Origin: Henckelia pumila
Taxonomy: Eukaryota; Streptophyta; Magnoliopsida; Lamiales; Gesneriaceae
Direction: 5' to 3'
Length of the DNA stretch: 64,000 nucleotides
Assembly (NCBI RefSeq): GCF_033568475.1
Contig: NC_133123.1
Span: forward strand, 2,170,001-2,234,000
The position numbers and the translations under genes are program-made. Shown here piece after piece: positions 12,214-27,656 of this stretch. The notes below the pieces were generated by a model that did not search any database, had not been told where the DNA came from, and saw only the letters and a list, made by a program, of their open reading frames with translations. Numbering within the stretch: the stretch's first letter is position 1; every line of letters starts with the position of its first letter.

Positions 12214-13800
12214 GCATAGAAGCTCCCAATAGTCAAGAACTAAAAACTCTTTTCACCGTAAACTAATAATTAATTAATAATTTTTTTTTTTGAGAAGTCA
12301 ATAAATATTTTAATTTTTTTAAAAATTATAGTTTATCATTTATTTCATAAATAAAACTAAGTTTGATTAAATATTTAAGTATCCGAAAAGAGATTATTTT
12401 TATTTTTTGAATTAAGAAAAGATATTGTTATAGGTCTTGAACTCGAAACATCGTCTCGTATTTTAGATCTTGATGTCAGATAAATTCCACGTTATCGACC
12501 CAAAAAAATTTATGTGTAACAGAGATTTTGAGATTGTCTTGGTTTTGAGGGAGTGAATCAAGTTGAAAACACCGAAACAAAAACATCAATCAAACTTTAA
12601 CCTCATTGCCTCTCTCTCGTTTCCCTTTTTGGGTTGTCAAATTTAACCAAACCTTTTTCAATGAATGGGGTTTCGGCTTATCGGTGCATGGGGAGGAAGA
12701 TAACAACGATACGTGTTAACTTGTGATTGGGTGATTTGAGTTGATGGAGCCCCAATAGCTTCCAGCCTTTTCTATTATTTTGTATTTGTATATCTTAATG
12801 GGCCCTATGGGGACTGACCACGGTCCACGAGCTTGGATTTACTTGGCCCTGCCCACAATTACAATATTATTAGACTTCGTTTACTATTTTTACCATCTAT
12901 AACTTGGGGTGGTTATCGTATATATATCTATAAACAAATTTGTTTCATACCGTATATGGTAGGTATCAATATTTTTGGTATTGAAAAAAATTATATCAAT
13001 ACTGCATCGAAATTTTAGTATGAACAAATGACATATCGATTATACTCAAGATTTACGGTACACCATATGATATCGATATTATAACTTTCATGCTGAAAAT
13101 GATTCTTGGATATAATTTAACTCTAAAATCAGTCACTTTGAGTTCTTGAGCTTAGTTTTCTTGTTTTATTTATAATTTCATTGCTTAAAAATATTATATA
13201 TATATTTTTTATTTATAAACATTGTCTAAATATACAACAATTTTCATACCGATACTGTACCAACAATTTCAATATTATCATTACAGTGTACCGAAATTTT
13301 TGATAAACCGAAAATTTCGGTATTTTAATGTTTATAAGGAGAAAGGGTTAACACTTTAGTAGTGTTCAGCATTGATCTACTCGGGAATTGACGATTTTGA
13401 AGGGCATGACTAGGATTCCATTTATGTAAAGGTAAAGGTATTAGTTATCCATCATGTTTGTATGGGAAACTTTAATTATTTCGGTAGCTTAATTGTTTTA
13501 TGAAATATTATTCACACAATTAAATGAAAAATCCCAGTAATAACATTCTTGCAATGTTTCTTTAAAAATCCTAGAAAGTTGTCCGTTTCATCAAACAATT
13601 TTTTTTTGAGTTGTCCATTTCTTCAAACATTATTTCCAACGTTTCATTTATTTTCACCCAACACAGAGTGGGGAAAAACACATACACAAAAAAAAAAAAA
13701 AAAACATTTGAAAGTTGCAATGATAAGATTTACGCCACAAAATCTACCGAATATTGACTCTGATACACGCACATTAATTTCCAGGGTCTACGGTCAATTT
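12214..13800. other. Intergenic spacer upstream of the two-HMA HIPP gene
   Basis: Mostly AT-rich. At 12890-13330 there are scattered forward and reverse copies of GGTATCGATA/CGGTACACC-like words, probably a decayed MITE without clear ends. A-rich (13689-13704) and CA-repeat (13833-13846, 13894-13911) tracts lie close to the next gene. Confidence 0.4.
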
Positions 13801-13809
13801 CTGCGTCAC

Positions 13810-13820
13810 CACTATAAATT
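13810..13820 (+). promoter_or_regulatory. Probable TATA box of the two-HMA HIPP gene
   Basis: ACTATAAATTT lies about 215 bp upstream of the first ATG (14035). The CA-rich and purine-rich stretches between them would form the 5' leader. Confidence 0.5.
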
Positions 13821-14034
13821 TGGTGTCCCTCACACACACACACACATGACACAGCACTCAGCACATACAGCAAACTCTCTGCGGTCCCTCACTCACACAC
13901 ACACACACACGCCCACAATTTAAACACTGGAGAGAAGAGAAAAGAAGAGAAGAGAACTTGCCACCATTTCTTAATTCTGTTCGGCAAATTTTACTTTCTG
14001 TCTGTCCATAGACCGACGCTGAATTTCACAAGAA

Positions 14035-15799
14035 ATGGGAGAAGTGAGAACCCTAGCTTGTCCTAAAAATTTCCTTCTCTTTCTTGATTATTTTCTTTGC
14101 TTTTTATGCATTTGATTTGCTGATATATGTGATGTAAATGAAGGAAAAGAAAGAAGAAGGAAACAAGGAAGAGAAGAATATTAAAGAAGAAGCAGTAAAA
14201 GAAGATAAAAAAGAGGAAGCCAAGAAGAAAGATGAAGAAGAGCCTCAACAAATCATTCTCAAGGTAGACATGCATTGTGAGGCTTGTGCCAGAAAAGTTA
14301 CCAGATCCCTCAAAGGATTTCAAGGTCATTAAATCTCTCCACCGATCTCTCTTTCTCACCCATTATTAATTCATTGATTTTTTTTTTTTATATGTTAATA
14401 TCAGAGACTTAAGAATTTGAATTGGTTTAAAAAACGCACGCAGGAGTAGAGGACGTTACGGCGGATTGCAAGGCGAGTAAAGTGGTGGTGAAAGGAAATG
14501 CGGCGGACCCTTCAAAGGTGTGCCAAAGGATTCAAAAGAAAACTGGGAGAAAAGTGGAACTCATTTCACCATTACCTAAACCACCGGAAGAAATTAGTAA
14601 CAAGGAAGAACCAAAACCAGAACCCAAAGAAGAAAAGAAAGCAGAGGTATTACTATTATTAATATTATTTTACTATTACACTATCACTGTATTTATTGAC
14701 ATTAAGAACCTGAATTTATGTGGCATTATTACATAAAAAGGGTGTGATACTGATCAATTTCTTGAAAAAAAAAAAAAAGAAAAAGAGCTGGACCACCTTT
14801 AATAATCACAACAGTGAATAAAATTATTGATTGGTGGCATTAAGTTTGGGTGAGCGCAGTGCAGTGCAACTTGTGCACTGCTGTTGCATTGCTGACATGA
14901 AAACCACGGCTCAGCTGAAATTAGTAATGGGGTGGAAAGCAAAATCACTCGGCACATTTCACGATGCGGCTTAATTAAACGATGAGTCATTCTCCATTCG
15001 AATATGCATGGACCCTGTATATATATATCTGTGGCAGCAGCGTACAGTACAGGTCCTGCAAACAACCTGGCACTTGACCCACCCCACTCCACCCCCGACT
15101 GTTTCACGACTTTAGCTAATAGTAAAATTTATTTACACCTGTGATTTAAGGTACTTTATTAAGGTTTTATTAGTGCAGTAGATCTCATACTAGAATTATG
15201 ATATGTCACGTAATAAATAAATCGATCCTCAAACATATATGGGCTGTTTTCTTTTGAACCTGCCAGCCTCCACCAGTGATCAACGTGGTGCTGAAAGTTC
15301 GAATGCACTGCGATGCATGTGCTCAAGCATTGCAGAAGAGGATTGGAAGAATTCAGGGTAATTAAGAAGCTAGTAATAAAGTCCAAGCATTGATTTTTTT
15401 TAGAGCATAAAATGTGGTGACACAGTTTTGTGGCAATGCACAGGGGTGGAATCGGTGACAACAGACATAGCAAATGATCAAGTGACGGTGAAAGGTGTTG
15501 TTGATCCGGATAAGCTTGTGAATGATGTGTACAAGAAAACCGGTAAACAAGCGTCGGTGGTGAAGGATGAAGAGAAGAAGGAAGAAGAAGAAGAAGAAGA
15601 GAAGAAAGCAGAGGAGAAGAAGGATGAAAAACAAGATCAAGACAAGAAACAAGCTGGAGATCAGGAAAGCAAGGAAGAAGACGATAAGAAAACCGACATC
15701 AAGAAGAACGAGTATTGGCCTCCAAAGTATAACTTGGAGTATGCTTATGCGCCTCAAATGTTCAGTGATGAGAACCCAAATGCTTGCTCTGTTATGTAA
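14035..15799 (+). CDS. HIPP with two HMA domains (HIPP5/6/7, ATFP3-like)
   Basis: Five exons keep phase: 14035-14043, 14144-14324, 14444-14646, 15267-15357 and 15444-15799, giving 279 residues. After a Lys/Glu-rich start, the first HMA domain carries MHCEACARKV (C48, C51). A Pro/Glu linker follows, then a second HMA domain with MHCDACAQAL (C146, C149). The C-terminal part is a highly charged Lys/Glu/Asp segment ending in MFSDENPNACSVM, whose CSVM is a CaaX farnesylation box. Domain order, linker type and this C-terminus match the Arabidopsis ATFP3/HIPP7 group, membrane-anchored metal-binding proteins. The tiny first exon (MGE) was chosen because its GTGAGA donor and the AAG acceptor before 14144 give the usual MGEEKK start. 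An alternative start at 14138 within intron 1 is less likely. Confidence 0.92.
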
Positions 15800-17288
15800 C
15801 TACGTTTGTTCCCAGGACTACTACTAACTACATTTGGATCCATATTGTAGTTATTCGATTTGTCGATGGGAATAATATTGCTTATGCATTATATGTGTTA
15901 ATAAGTAGCCGTTTCCCAATAAAATCCTGCAAGTTTTTTGAATTCTTTCATGCACCATAAGCTGAAACTGCTCTTTCTCTTCAATGTATTTGTCCTAATT
16001 CATTTTCCATGTTACCAGAAACATATATATATATGTGATGCAAAGGTGATTTAACATTTTGTATGCAAAATTTTCAATGATTTTTATATAATTGTTGTAC
16101 TTGGGATTTTTTTTTTTTTTTTTTTTGGTCTTTCTTACTGTAAGATGCTATATGTCATATATAAACTTTAAAGACAATCATGAATTAAAAATGTACGTAC
16201 GCAGGCCCTTATCTACAAGTTGTTTGCATTGTATTGCCATTTAAAAAGGTTTTGAATCCGTGGCATGCACACATGTGCTTGAAAAGTCGCTAATTGCCCC
16301 CACAATTCCACATAAAAGTGAACTCGTAATCAAAATGTGGGGATTCACAACTACTAACCATTCATAATGATTCTTTTGTTTCATATGTTTGTCCAAGCCC
16401 ACTGAGCAATATGTACGTTTTGCGTATATTCTTATTTAGTTAATATTATTTTATATAGAGCTCAGTGATAGGTGTAAAGCATTTCAATTAAATATCTTTA
16501 TCGGATTTGTCTCTATATTTATATAAAATATAACTCGTTTAAATGCTCAACTTTGATTTAAAACCCATGTGTTTTATGAACTATATTTTATTAGGATGTT
16601 TATGGAATGTTTTGGGGAAAAATACATTTAATTTCTCATGTTAGGAAGACATGTTATTTCGAATATGATCATAATTGTGAGGATCGATCGGAGTACTTAA
16701 TTCCAAATCATTTTTTATATTAATCAAATCCATTAATTAAGATGAATGAGTCTTGGCACAACTTGTACTCATCATCTTAAATTAATTTGTTTGTCAAAAA
16801 AAAAAAAAAAAGAGTGGTCAATTTGAGGTGTAAATTGGAATCATTAATATACCCCCAAGATATGCACAAATCCAAAAACAGGAACATATAATTAATCTGT
16901 TTTCGCCTAATTTTATCATCATTTACAATTAATTAATTCTGAAATAAATCTGGCAACCAAAACCAGCCAGATTTGGGAATTCTATGTTCAAGTGAGATCC
17001 TTGTTTTGAAATATATTCGTGGTCGTGAAATGATATGATGATGTCCATGTTGGTCCACAACTTCAAGGCCGAGGTCCTTAATTAATTCTTGTTAATTAAA
17101 TGTATAAAATCAAATTATATGCAATTTTAATAAAATCTGTTCCAAAATTTGAATCATGTATTTGATAATTTCAATTCATCAGACTGTACATCACTACACT
17201 TTAAAAACCAAAACTCAGCAATCCAATCGAAACCTGAAACTCAGCGTGACTATAGCGCCATCTACTGATATCCAGATGCAAATAATTA
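15800..17288. other. 3' flank and convergent spacer
   Basis: Contains AATAAAATCC at about 15918 (possible polyadenylation signal of the HIPP gene), a poly-T run (16109-16127) and a poly-A run (16796-16812). No gene is seen. Confidence 0.5.
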
Positions 17289-17979
17289 TTACAAAGCAGA
17301 CATGGCAGCTACCTCTTTCTTGCCTCTATTTCTCATGTGGTCGTGACAAGGTTTGGACATCAGATGTATGTTATTCGTCGTATAAGTACGAACACCTTCG
17401 TGTCTGGAACTTAGCTTTATCCCTTTGTGTTTACCAGTGAAAGATTGTCTGCAAGGAGAATTCTTTGGAAGATGAAGGACTTTGACTTGGCACGTCTTTT
17501 CCAAGTTTGGGATTGCATGGAGATGCGATGGAAGATCGATTATGAATTCTCCATAGCTATCTGTCTTGCCTTTTGCCCATAATTTCTTAGTCCAGCTTCC
17601 ATTTGTGACACAGAAGACGGCCATGGATGCACCTGGAGATGTACATGTTAAAGAAAGTACTAATTAATCTTATATCGATATTTTCATTCATGTAAAAAAA
17701 AAAAGAACACTTCAAGCTATATCTACCTGAGACTGGATTTGGAACATGGATGGAAATTTGATCGTTTGCACCAGCATGGCAAACAAGTTTGCCACTTATT
17801 ACAACAGTGGAGAGCTTCTCCTCCCCATAACCTGCCCAATCAACCAACAATTCATCAACTTCAGAGTTCAATATTCTTCTCGCTTCCACCGGAGTTTCAA
17901 CACATATAATTATGACGATAAACACCAAGAAAGCCGTCTTCATGATCAACGCGAGACGGCCTCCCATAAATCGACTCAT
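17289..17979 (-). CDS. Pollen Ole e 1 allergen/extensin-family secreted protein
   Basis: Two exons on the minus strand: 17979-17727 and 17632-17289, 198 residues. Residues about 10-35 are a hydrophobic signal peptide (VFIVIIICVETPVEA). The mature part has VVISGKLVCHAGAND, then VPNPVSGASMAVFCVTNG, a charged loop and YGEFIIDLPSHLHAIP followed by CQVKVLHLP, which is the cysteine-spaced beta-sandwich pattern of the Ole e 1 domain. A basic, His-rich tail of about 45 residues follows and is not typical. Proteins of this family go to the cell wall or apoplast; some act in pollen and root hairs. The specific role here is unknown. The intron interrupts the SG-A codon and keeps phase. Confidence 0.85.
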
Positions 17980-18065
17980 TTTCTTCGCAATTGTTTATAG
18001 AATGCAACTTTGATTTGAAGGGAAGATGAGAATCAAGGTGACGATGAAGTTGAGGCTACCACCTT

Positions 18066-18078
18066 GGGGTTTTTATAC
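18066..18078 (-). promoter_or_regulatory. Probable TATA box of the Ole e 1-family gene
   Basis: On the minus strand ACGTATAAAAACC lies about 95 bp upstream of the ATG at 17979, a usual spacing for a plant TATA box plus short leader. Confidence 0.55.
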
Positions 18079-18079
18079 G

Positions 18080-18569
18080 TCTACAAAGAGAGTCAAGTGC
18101 ATGGTTCACATGCCATATTCCAACATGCGAAGTTACGGTCCTATCCCCCACGATGAAGGGTGGAGTACTTGTGGTAAAGTGATCAGAGAAAGACCCACTA
18201 GGGGACATAATAGTCAATGAAAGTAAATTTGAGTCTAAGGTCAAAGGGTTTGGTCAACTTTGAATGTCTTTTTAATCTTTTTTTAAGCGTAGAGGAATTA
18301 AAGATTGGAAGTTGGGAAATGGAAGGCTAACTGCTTATGTTGGTAGCCTAACTTTATCGCATACGTACGCATTGTTTTAATACCAAAATTCACTCAAAGA
18401 AGCCTCAAAATGAGAAGGCATCAATCCATGACTGGTGTTACGTACGTTAATGTTTGGAGTCAATTTGTCAAGCCTGCCTCAACTATTTCCTACCTATGCA
18501 TGCAACGCCTTCAAATAAAATTCTTTACCTAAAAAAAATGACACATCTTTTTGTATATTTTTGTAATGG

Positions 18570-18606
<37 letters not shown>

Positions 18607-19748
18607 CGTCGTTAAATTAAATAATTTCATTCCCATGCAATACATGCAATAATCAATAATCAACGCTTGACTTCTATACTAGATCTGACCTCGACATTTA
18701 TAATTCGATTTTTTTTTTGGGGTTTATGAGAATGAAAAAGAATAAAAATATATACAAGATCATTTGACCTTGCGACATCATGTCGTCCGACTTCTAAGAT
18801 AGTCCAATAATGGAGTTGGACCAAGCACGATAAGTCAAAAGGATTAATGCGCCTAATAATAATTCGGAGATCATCCACTACTTATAATTACATATTCAAT
18901 AACAATTAGTTAATTGCGCACGATCTTAATTGTATTATCAAGACTACAAGAAAACACGGCGGCAGTCAAATTATGTCATATTTTTTCACATTGTCAGCAC
19001 ATTTTTTTTAGAGAAAGATCTCGTAATATTAATTAAGATTAAGAAAAAAATAAGTTTTTAATTACAAGATCAATAAGTCAAAAGAAAAAACTCTCATGCT
19101 CCCAAACAAAAGAGAAAACTCCCGCGCTCGTAAGTTTTTTTTTTATTATTAAAAAACTAAAAAAATTTCAAGTTCATTAGGCATTATCATCTTTGTTTTT
19201 GATATAGCAGATTGATTTATTGCATGAAATATACACTCAACAATTTATAGATTGTTCATAAACTTGTAAAACAAAATAAAAGTATAGGAAGTAGTCACCT
19301 TGATAACTTAAAGTATATACATATTTGTTAGTTTTGTTTTTTTCACGATGTATGAATCCACACTCGTGAACACTGAGTAAATTTTGAACTAATGTGATAG
19401 TCTATAAACATTATTAACTAGCTAGTACTCTATCTATAAATTTTTACATATATTCGGGAATTGGGTGGGTAAGTTTTTCTGGGAAAATAATATATTTTAA
19501 ACACGTTCGGAATTTGGACGAAGTAATTCATTTTGATTTCTGGCTTATGCTGTATCTTTTAAAATCAAAATTTTTTTGTTGTTATATTCAAAATTGTTTT
19601 TTAAAACTTACGAATATTATTTACCTATAATTTTAAATTGGATAGTTAAATGTCTTCTCAAAAAAAAATTTGGATAGTTAAATGAAATAGATCGGGAATT
19701 GGAACGATTATTTGGCGGTCACTCTGCCTCTTCTTCTTTCTATTCACA
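18080..19748. other. Intergenic spacer between divergent genes
   Basis: AT-rich, with a (TA)n microsatellite at about 18571-18602. It lies between the minus-strand Ole e 1 gene and the plus-strand ALKBH2 gene, so both promoters are probably here. No other gene is seen. Confidence 0.5.
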
Positions 19749-21234
19749 ATGTCTGGCGGCCTCTTGAATTTGAAATCCGTGGGCGACCCGATTGGCGATC
19801 CGGACCCGGGAAATGAATCCGTCGAGAAACCTAAGAAAGTAACGGAGGTGGATTTAGGCAATGGAAGCCAAGTTTTGCACATGCCCAGATTTATTTCTTA
19901 CCAAGATTCTTGTCAATTTTTCGATTACTTGAATGAAAATATACCTTGGATAAGACCCACTATCCGCGTATTTGCCAAATCCCATGTCCAGGTTTGATTT
20001 CCCCACCAATAAATTTCCTTTTTTCATATGTTTTTACATAGTAACCAGATGTTGAGAGATACAGATGAGGGGAATTTTCTATCGTATCTCATATGTTCAT
20101 TTTTTATGCTCCAAGACTGATGGGAAGTTCTTTTTCTGTTGTTAAAAATTTGGCCATGTGTTGATAGATAACAGTGCAAAATCCTGAATCCCATCGTATC
20201 TGTGAGTTTCATTTTCTTGAAAATTGTAACTTCGTGATTGATACAAGTCACGTATAATTCAAAATTTGTTTGGTTTATGCAATCTTTGGTATCTTCTGCA
20301 GTTAACATACTTTTTGCCAGATGAATTCAAACGACTTGTGACAGGAAAGTTTGTGTCTTGAATTCGTTTTGAACAGCCCCGAGACACATGTTATGTTGCA
20401 AGTGAGGGATTGACACAACTAGCTTACAGTGGTTATCAGCCTCATGCTTATACCTGGAATGATTTTCCACCCCTAAAGGATATCTTGGATTTGGTAAAAT
20501 TGCATTCTTTGGCCATTTTAAGGAATACCTATAAGACAAACCGATTATGTAATCTCTGAAGTACCATAAAGTTTATCCATATTGCTTGTTTTGTTGCTAC
20601 TATCTAGGTTCTCAAAGCTATTCCTGGAAGCAGTTTCAATAGCTTACTCCTGAATAGGTATAATGGAGGCAATGATTATGTAGGCTGGCATGCGGATGAT
20701 GAAAAACTCTACGGACCAACTCCCCAAATTGCTTCGGTTTCATTGGGTTGCGAACGTGACTTTCTGTTGAAGAAGAAACCTAGTAGAGTTGTGCGAGGTA
20801 TGGAAAATAATCTTCTTGTTTGCATTTTTTGAGAATGGTCGAATATCAGCATCATTTTTGAGAGACATTTCAAATACCCCAGTAATCCTTGTGTATGCAT
20901 AAGGCTTTTTCTCATTTATTTGAGCAGTTTGCAAGCAAATGATTGGCTTTGTTCAATGGAGCTTTCAGCGTTACGAAGATTCAAATAATAAATTATAATG
21001 TTGTGACTTGTGATGTACTGTTTTCCAGATGAGCAAGCTAAAAGAAATGAAGGTGGACCTCCCAGCAAGAGATCAAAGAAAGTTAACCATGGTGACCAAC
21101 ATAGTTTTGTATTAAAGCATGGCTCACTGCTGGTAATGAGTGGCTACACCCAGCGGGATTGGCTCCACTCAGTCCCCAAGCGTGTGAAAGCCGAATCAAT
21201 GCGAATCAATCTCACATTCAGGCGCATTCTCTAA
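19749..21234 (+). CDS. ALKBH2: DNA oxidative demethylase, AlkB homologue 2-like
   Basis: Four exons in phase: 19749-19991, 20377-20493, 20608-20797 and 21029-21234, 251 residues. The Fe(II)/2-oxoglutarate dioxygenase core is complete: N-Y/F-type substrate segment LLLNRYNGG, the iron motif WHADDEK (H148, D150), the distal iron ligand H230 in RDWLHSVPKR, and the 2-oxoglutarate-binding arginines in MRINLTFRR (R242, R248). PQIASVSLGCERDF and HGSLLVMSGYTQRDW are signature stretches of AlkB homologues 2/3. These enzymes remove 1-methyladenine and 3-methylcytosine from DNA by oxidation. The Lys/Arg-rich insert around residues 186-203 (SKRSKK) could aid nuclear import. The plant ALKBH2 assignment is made from remembered similarity to the Arabidopsis protein. 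Confidence 0.92.
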
Positions 21235-21571
21235 TTGATACAAGTCTTTGCTATAAATGATACTCATTGATTTTGATTTACCGAGTATGGTTGCGCCATC
21301 AAAACATCACCCTAGTTCGCCGGCTGAGAGTGTTCCGGTTCAGTAATGCAGTGAAATATAGCATTAGAAAATGACTCGACCAGTGTTTCAGGGATTTTGA
21401 TGCTTATTTTCTAGTTAGAAGCTCTGCAGTTCCTTGCTGGGGATATCGGATTTCTTGCGCTTGTAAATTCTATTTTGCTCACAGTCGTCGGTCAGTTTCT
21501 GTTTCGAACATGATTATTCTATGCTACACATGCGCCGCTGTAATTCTTCCCCTATAAAGTAGACAAAGCCG

Positions 21572-21736
21572 GTCATGATCACGGAGGAGTCTATGCTACC
21601 CCAACCGGGCAGAGCCCGGATGGGGTAGCAACGGCCTGGATCACCCGGGAGATCACATCGGGTGATCAGGGCCCTTGATGCTGGCAGATCGGGCAGTGCC
21701 CGACTGCCAGCATAGACTCACTCCATGATCACATGT
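21572..21736. mobile_element. Hairpin-rich MITE with nested cruciform arms
   Basis: Outer arms (about 21574-21597 and 21709-21732) share GAGTCTATGCT with AGCATAGACTC. Inside are three further stems: 21594-21630 (TGCTACCCC/GGGGTAGCA, with CCGGGC/GCCCGG inside), 21638-21667 (GATCACCCG/CGGGTGATC) and 21677-21713 (ATGCTGGCAG/CTGCCAGCAT, with TCGGGCA/TGCCCGA inside). The single-stranded form would be cloverleaf-like. GC content is far above the flanks. No target-site duplication is certain. Confidence 0.65.
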
Positions 21737-21832
21737 CAATTTTTAAAAAAATGCGAGGACCTACTCTATTCCCTTTTTTTTCCCTTCAAAGCATCTGATG
21801 GAAAATTTGCAATAGTATTATCAAGTTATGAG

Positions 21833-22537
21833 AGCATGTACAAGGGGCGATCCCAACTTGATCGCCCCATTTAAATATTGCCCCCTCCAAGGGGCAATGA
21901 TATTGCACGAGGAAACTTCCTCGTGCAATCAAGATTGTGGGCCCCGCGCGGACACTCTTCGCGCGGTGAAACCCACAAATCTTGTTTTTCTTTTTTTTAT
22001 ATAATTTTTTTTAAACATGGTAGGGAGTTGATCTATTATTTTAATTTATAAAAATGATTTTAATTAAAAATAAATTGTTAAAAAAATCAAAAAAATTAAG
22101 AATAATTAATAAAAATATTTAAAAAGGTCAATGATTATATTTTTCAAAATCAATGAAATTTTATTTTTAGTGTCAAGTTTTATTCATGTGTTTTTTTTTC
22201 ATGTTTGTTTTTTATTTTGGAATATTATGTATGCTTTTAAAATTATTTTTTTATTTTTTTAAAAAATATTATTTTTTATTTCTTATATTTATGTGCATTT
22301 TTTTAATGTAGTTTTTAAATTTAATTATGTTTATTTTTAATTTGTTATATTTATGTGTATTTTTATTATGTTTGAAAAATATTATTTAATTGATTAAAAA
22401 ATTATTATTTCAACATCACCACTACAACATCAACACACCATTGTAGGAACAAACAATGAAGTTATCAATACTGACATCATCATGCGATCAAGTTATCAAC
22501 TTAACTATATCAATTTTCTTACGTCCTTGTACATGCT
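21833..22537. mobile_element. MITE with AGCATGTACAAGG ends (PIF/Harbinger-like) and four internal hairpins
   Basis: The terminal inverted repeat AGCATGTACAAGG (21833) matches CCTTGTACATGCT (ending 22537). The left 150 bp contain four strong hairpins: 21844-21868, 21877-21898, 21902-21929 (14-bp perfect stem ATTGCACGAGGAAA) and 21931-21983. The rest is AT-rich filler. TACAAGG-type ends recall PIF/Harbinger MITEs, but the expected 3-bp duplication is not clear, so the class is tentative. Confidence 0.6.
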
Positions 22538-23631
22538 ATTGATCTTTTTCCCCTTTTTCTTTTACGCATGTGATTTATTACTATTTTATTTCCATCATTA
22601 TTCCAGTCCAATTTAAATACTGTATTTTTTTTTGAAATACAACACTGTACTTTTTGCATCCAAAATTTATTATTTAAAATTAGATTTTTTTAGATTACAA
22701 CTATGTTATATCATCTTTTTAAAAAATAATTATTATATTTTTTTAAAACATCAATGCAAGGAAAAAATACATGTAAATACCAGCTTTTATTTCACAATAC
22801 GATATAATTTTAAAATTTCTTTTGGTCGATATCTCGACAAATGCAAAATATATAATTTTTAAGAACATATGAAATTTCAAAAAAAAAAGAAAAAGAACAC
22901 AACACTAAAAAAAAAAGAAAAAAGAACACATGAATATTTATTAAAAAAAAATCACAAAATCATTTGTCTAAGTAATATTTGATTAATAGGATTCATTAAA
23001 AAAAAAAAAACAGGTAATATTTGATAAGATAAGGAGGGGTAGAAAGGCACAGTTTCCAATAAAAAAAACTCGGTACGCTGACTCAAGCGGGACTTCAATT
23101 CCCACCACCTCTCGGGGGTTGTCAGTCGGTGATCCTCCGTCGCCAAATCGCCGAACCGAGCAAACGCAGCGTCGAAGAAAGGCGGTGTTGCCAAGGAAAA
23201 TCGGCTGATTGTAGTTCAACGTTTCCGTAGCTTGGTGTGTGATTATTTCGATCGCCCCGAACGACTTCCCATTTTGAGTTCTTCCTCTTTCTTATATTTC
23301 CTTTATCATATTTTTTTCGGTTTGAATGTGTTCGCAGATCATTGTCATTAAATTTCGCGACTCTTTTAATTCCGACGTTATCGGTAGTTAGATTTCTTTT
23401 TTTTTAAAAAAAAAAATTGATGATCATGAGGTGGTACTCTGTTTTCTTTGATGCTACATGGAGGGTTTTCTTCATGTACAAATTCAAAATTTTTAGTTTC
23501 CCAATGTTAATTGTTCGAGAAGATTTGCTACTGTGTCTGCATTTCGTGTCGATCTTCGTTTTATTTTTCTTTTCCAATTTGGCTGTTTGATGTCTTCTCT
23601 GGGTTTCTGCAGATTTTTATTGCAGACTCCC
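22538..23631 (+). promoter_or_regulatory. Promoter region and 5' leader of the thiolase gene
   Basis: 22538-23030 is AT-rich with no gene. From about 23040 the composition becomes GC-richer, as in a leader. A 5'-leader intron is likely, with a donor near 23237 (CTTG|GTGTGT) and an acceptor at 23612 (TTCTGCAG), 20 bases before the ATG. The minus-strand frames seen here have no family signature. Confidence 0.45.
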
Positions 23632-27146
<3,515 letters not shown>

Positions 27147-27656
27147 AATTAGAGGTTTATTGCTTAACCAAGGTCTCCAAAACTTCTTATGCTGCGTTCT
27201 ATTTTAATGATGTAAATTTCTGTCCTAATTAATCTCGACGAATTACTCATTTTCGGTAGCTTTAAACGCGATTCACTTCAGAAACATTATGTTAATGCAT
27301 CGAAAAATTTGTTAAATACGTACAGATGGATGCTTTGCACCACTCTAAGCAAACGCGATTTGACAACACATTGTAAAAGTGGGTTTTGGCACCAAAAAAA
27401 TATTAAGTTATTTATTTAAATCAATATAATTTTTAATTACATCTAAATATATCTTAAATTTATTTAAAATATATTAGCTTCTTACAATGCCGAGACATTG
27501 TGTACAGATTGGGGACCGCCCACAATGTTATGTTATAATAATGTGCTGACATGTGAAAGCACATGCATTGCCTGCGGCTGTCTCCTAGGAAACATGTTTG
27601 ATTATAGACCGTCTCTGAGAACACGGGATCAAGAGCGTGAATGTTTGTTTATCACT
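27147..27656. other. Convergent 3' spacer between thiolase and SEC14 genes
   Basis: About 510 bp between two stop codons on opposite strands. AT-rich with no distinct gene; the 3' ends of both transcripts must lie here and may overlap. Confidence 0.5.

Noticed and set aside
13549-13923. 124-codon plus frame before the HIPP gene
   Set aside because: It crosses poly-A and CA repeats and ends with His-Thr runs; this is promoter and leader DNA.
15362-15827. Minus-strand Leu/Phe-rich and plus-strand Lys/Arg-rich frames over HIPP exon 5
   Set aside because: Shadows of the Lys/Glu-rich exon in other frames.
22952-23219. Minus-strand frames upstream of the thiolase
   Set aside because: They overlap the GC-richer 5' leader of the plus-strand gene and have no family signature.
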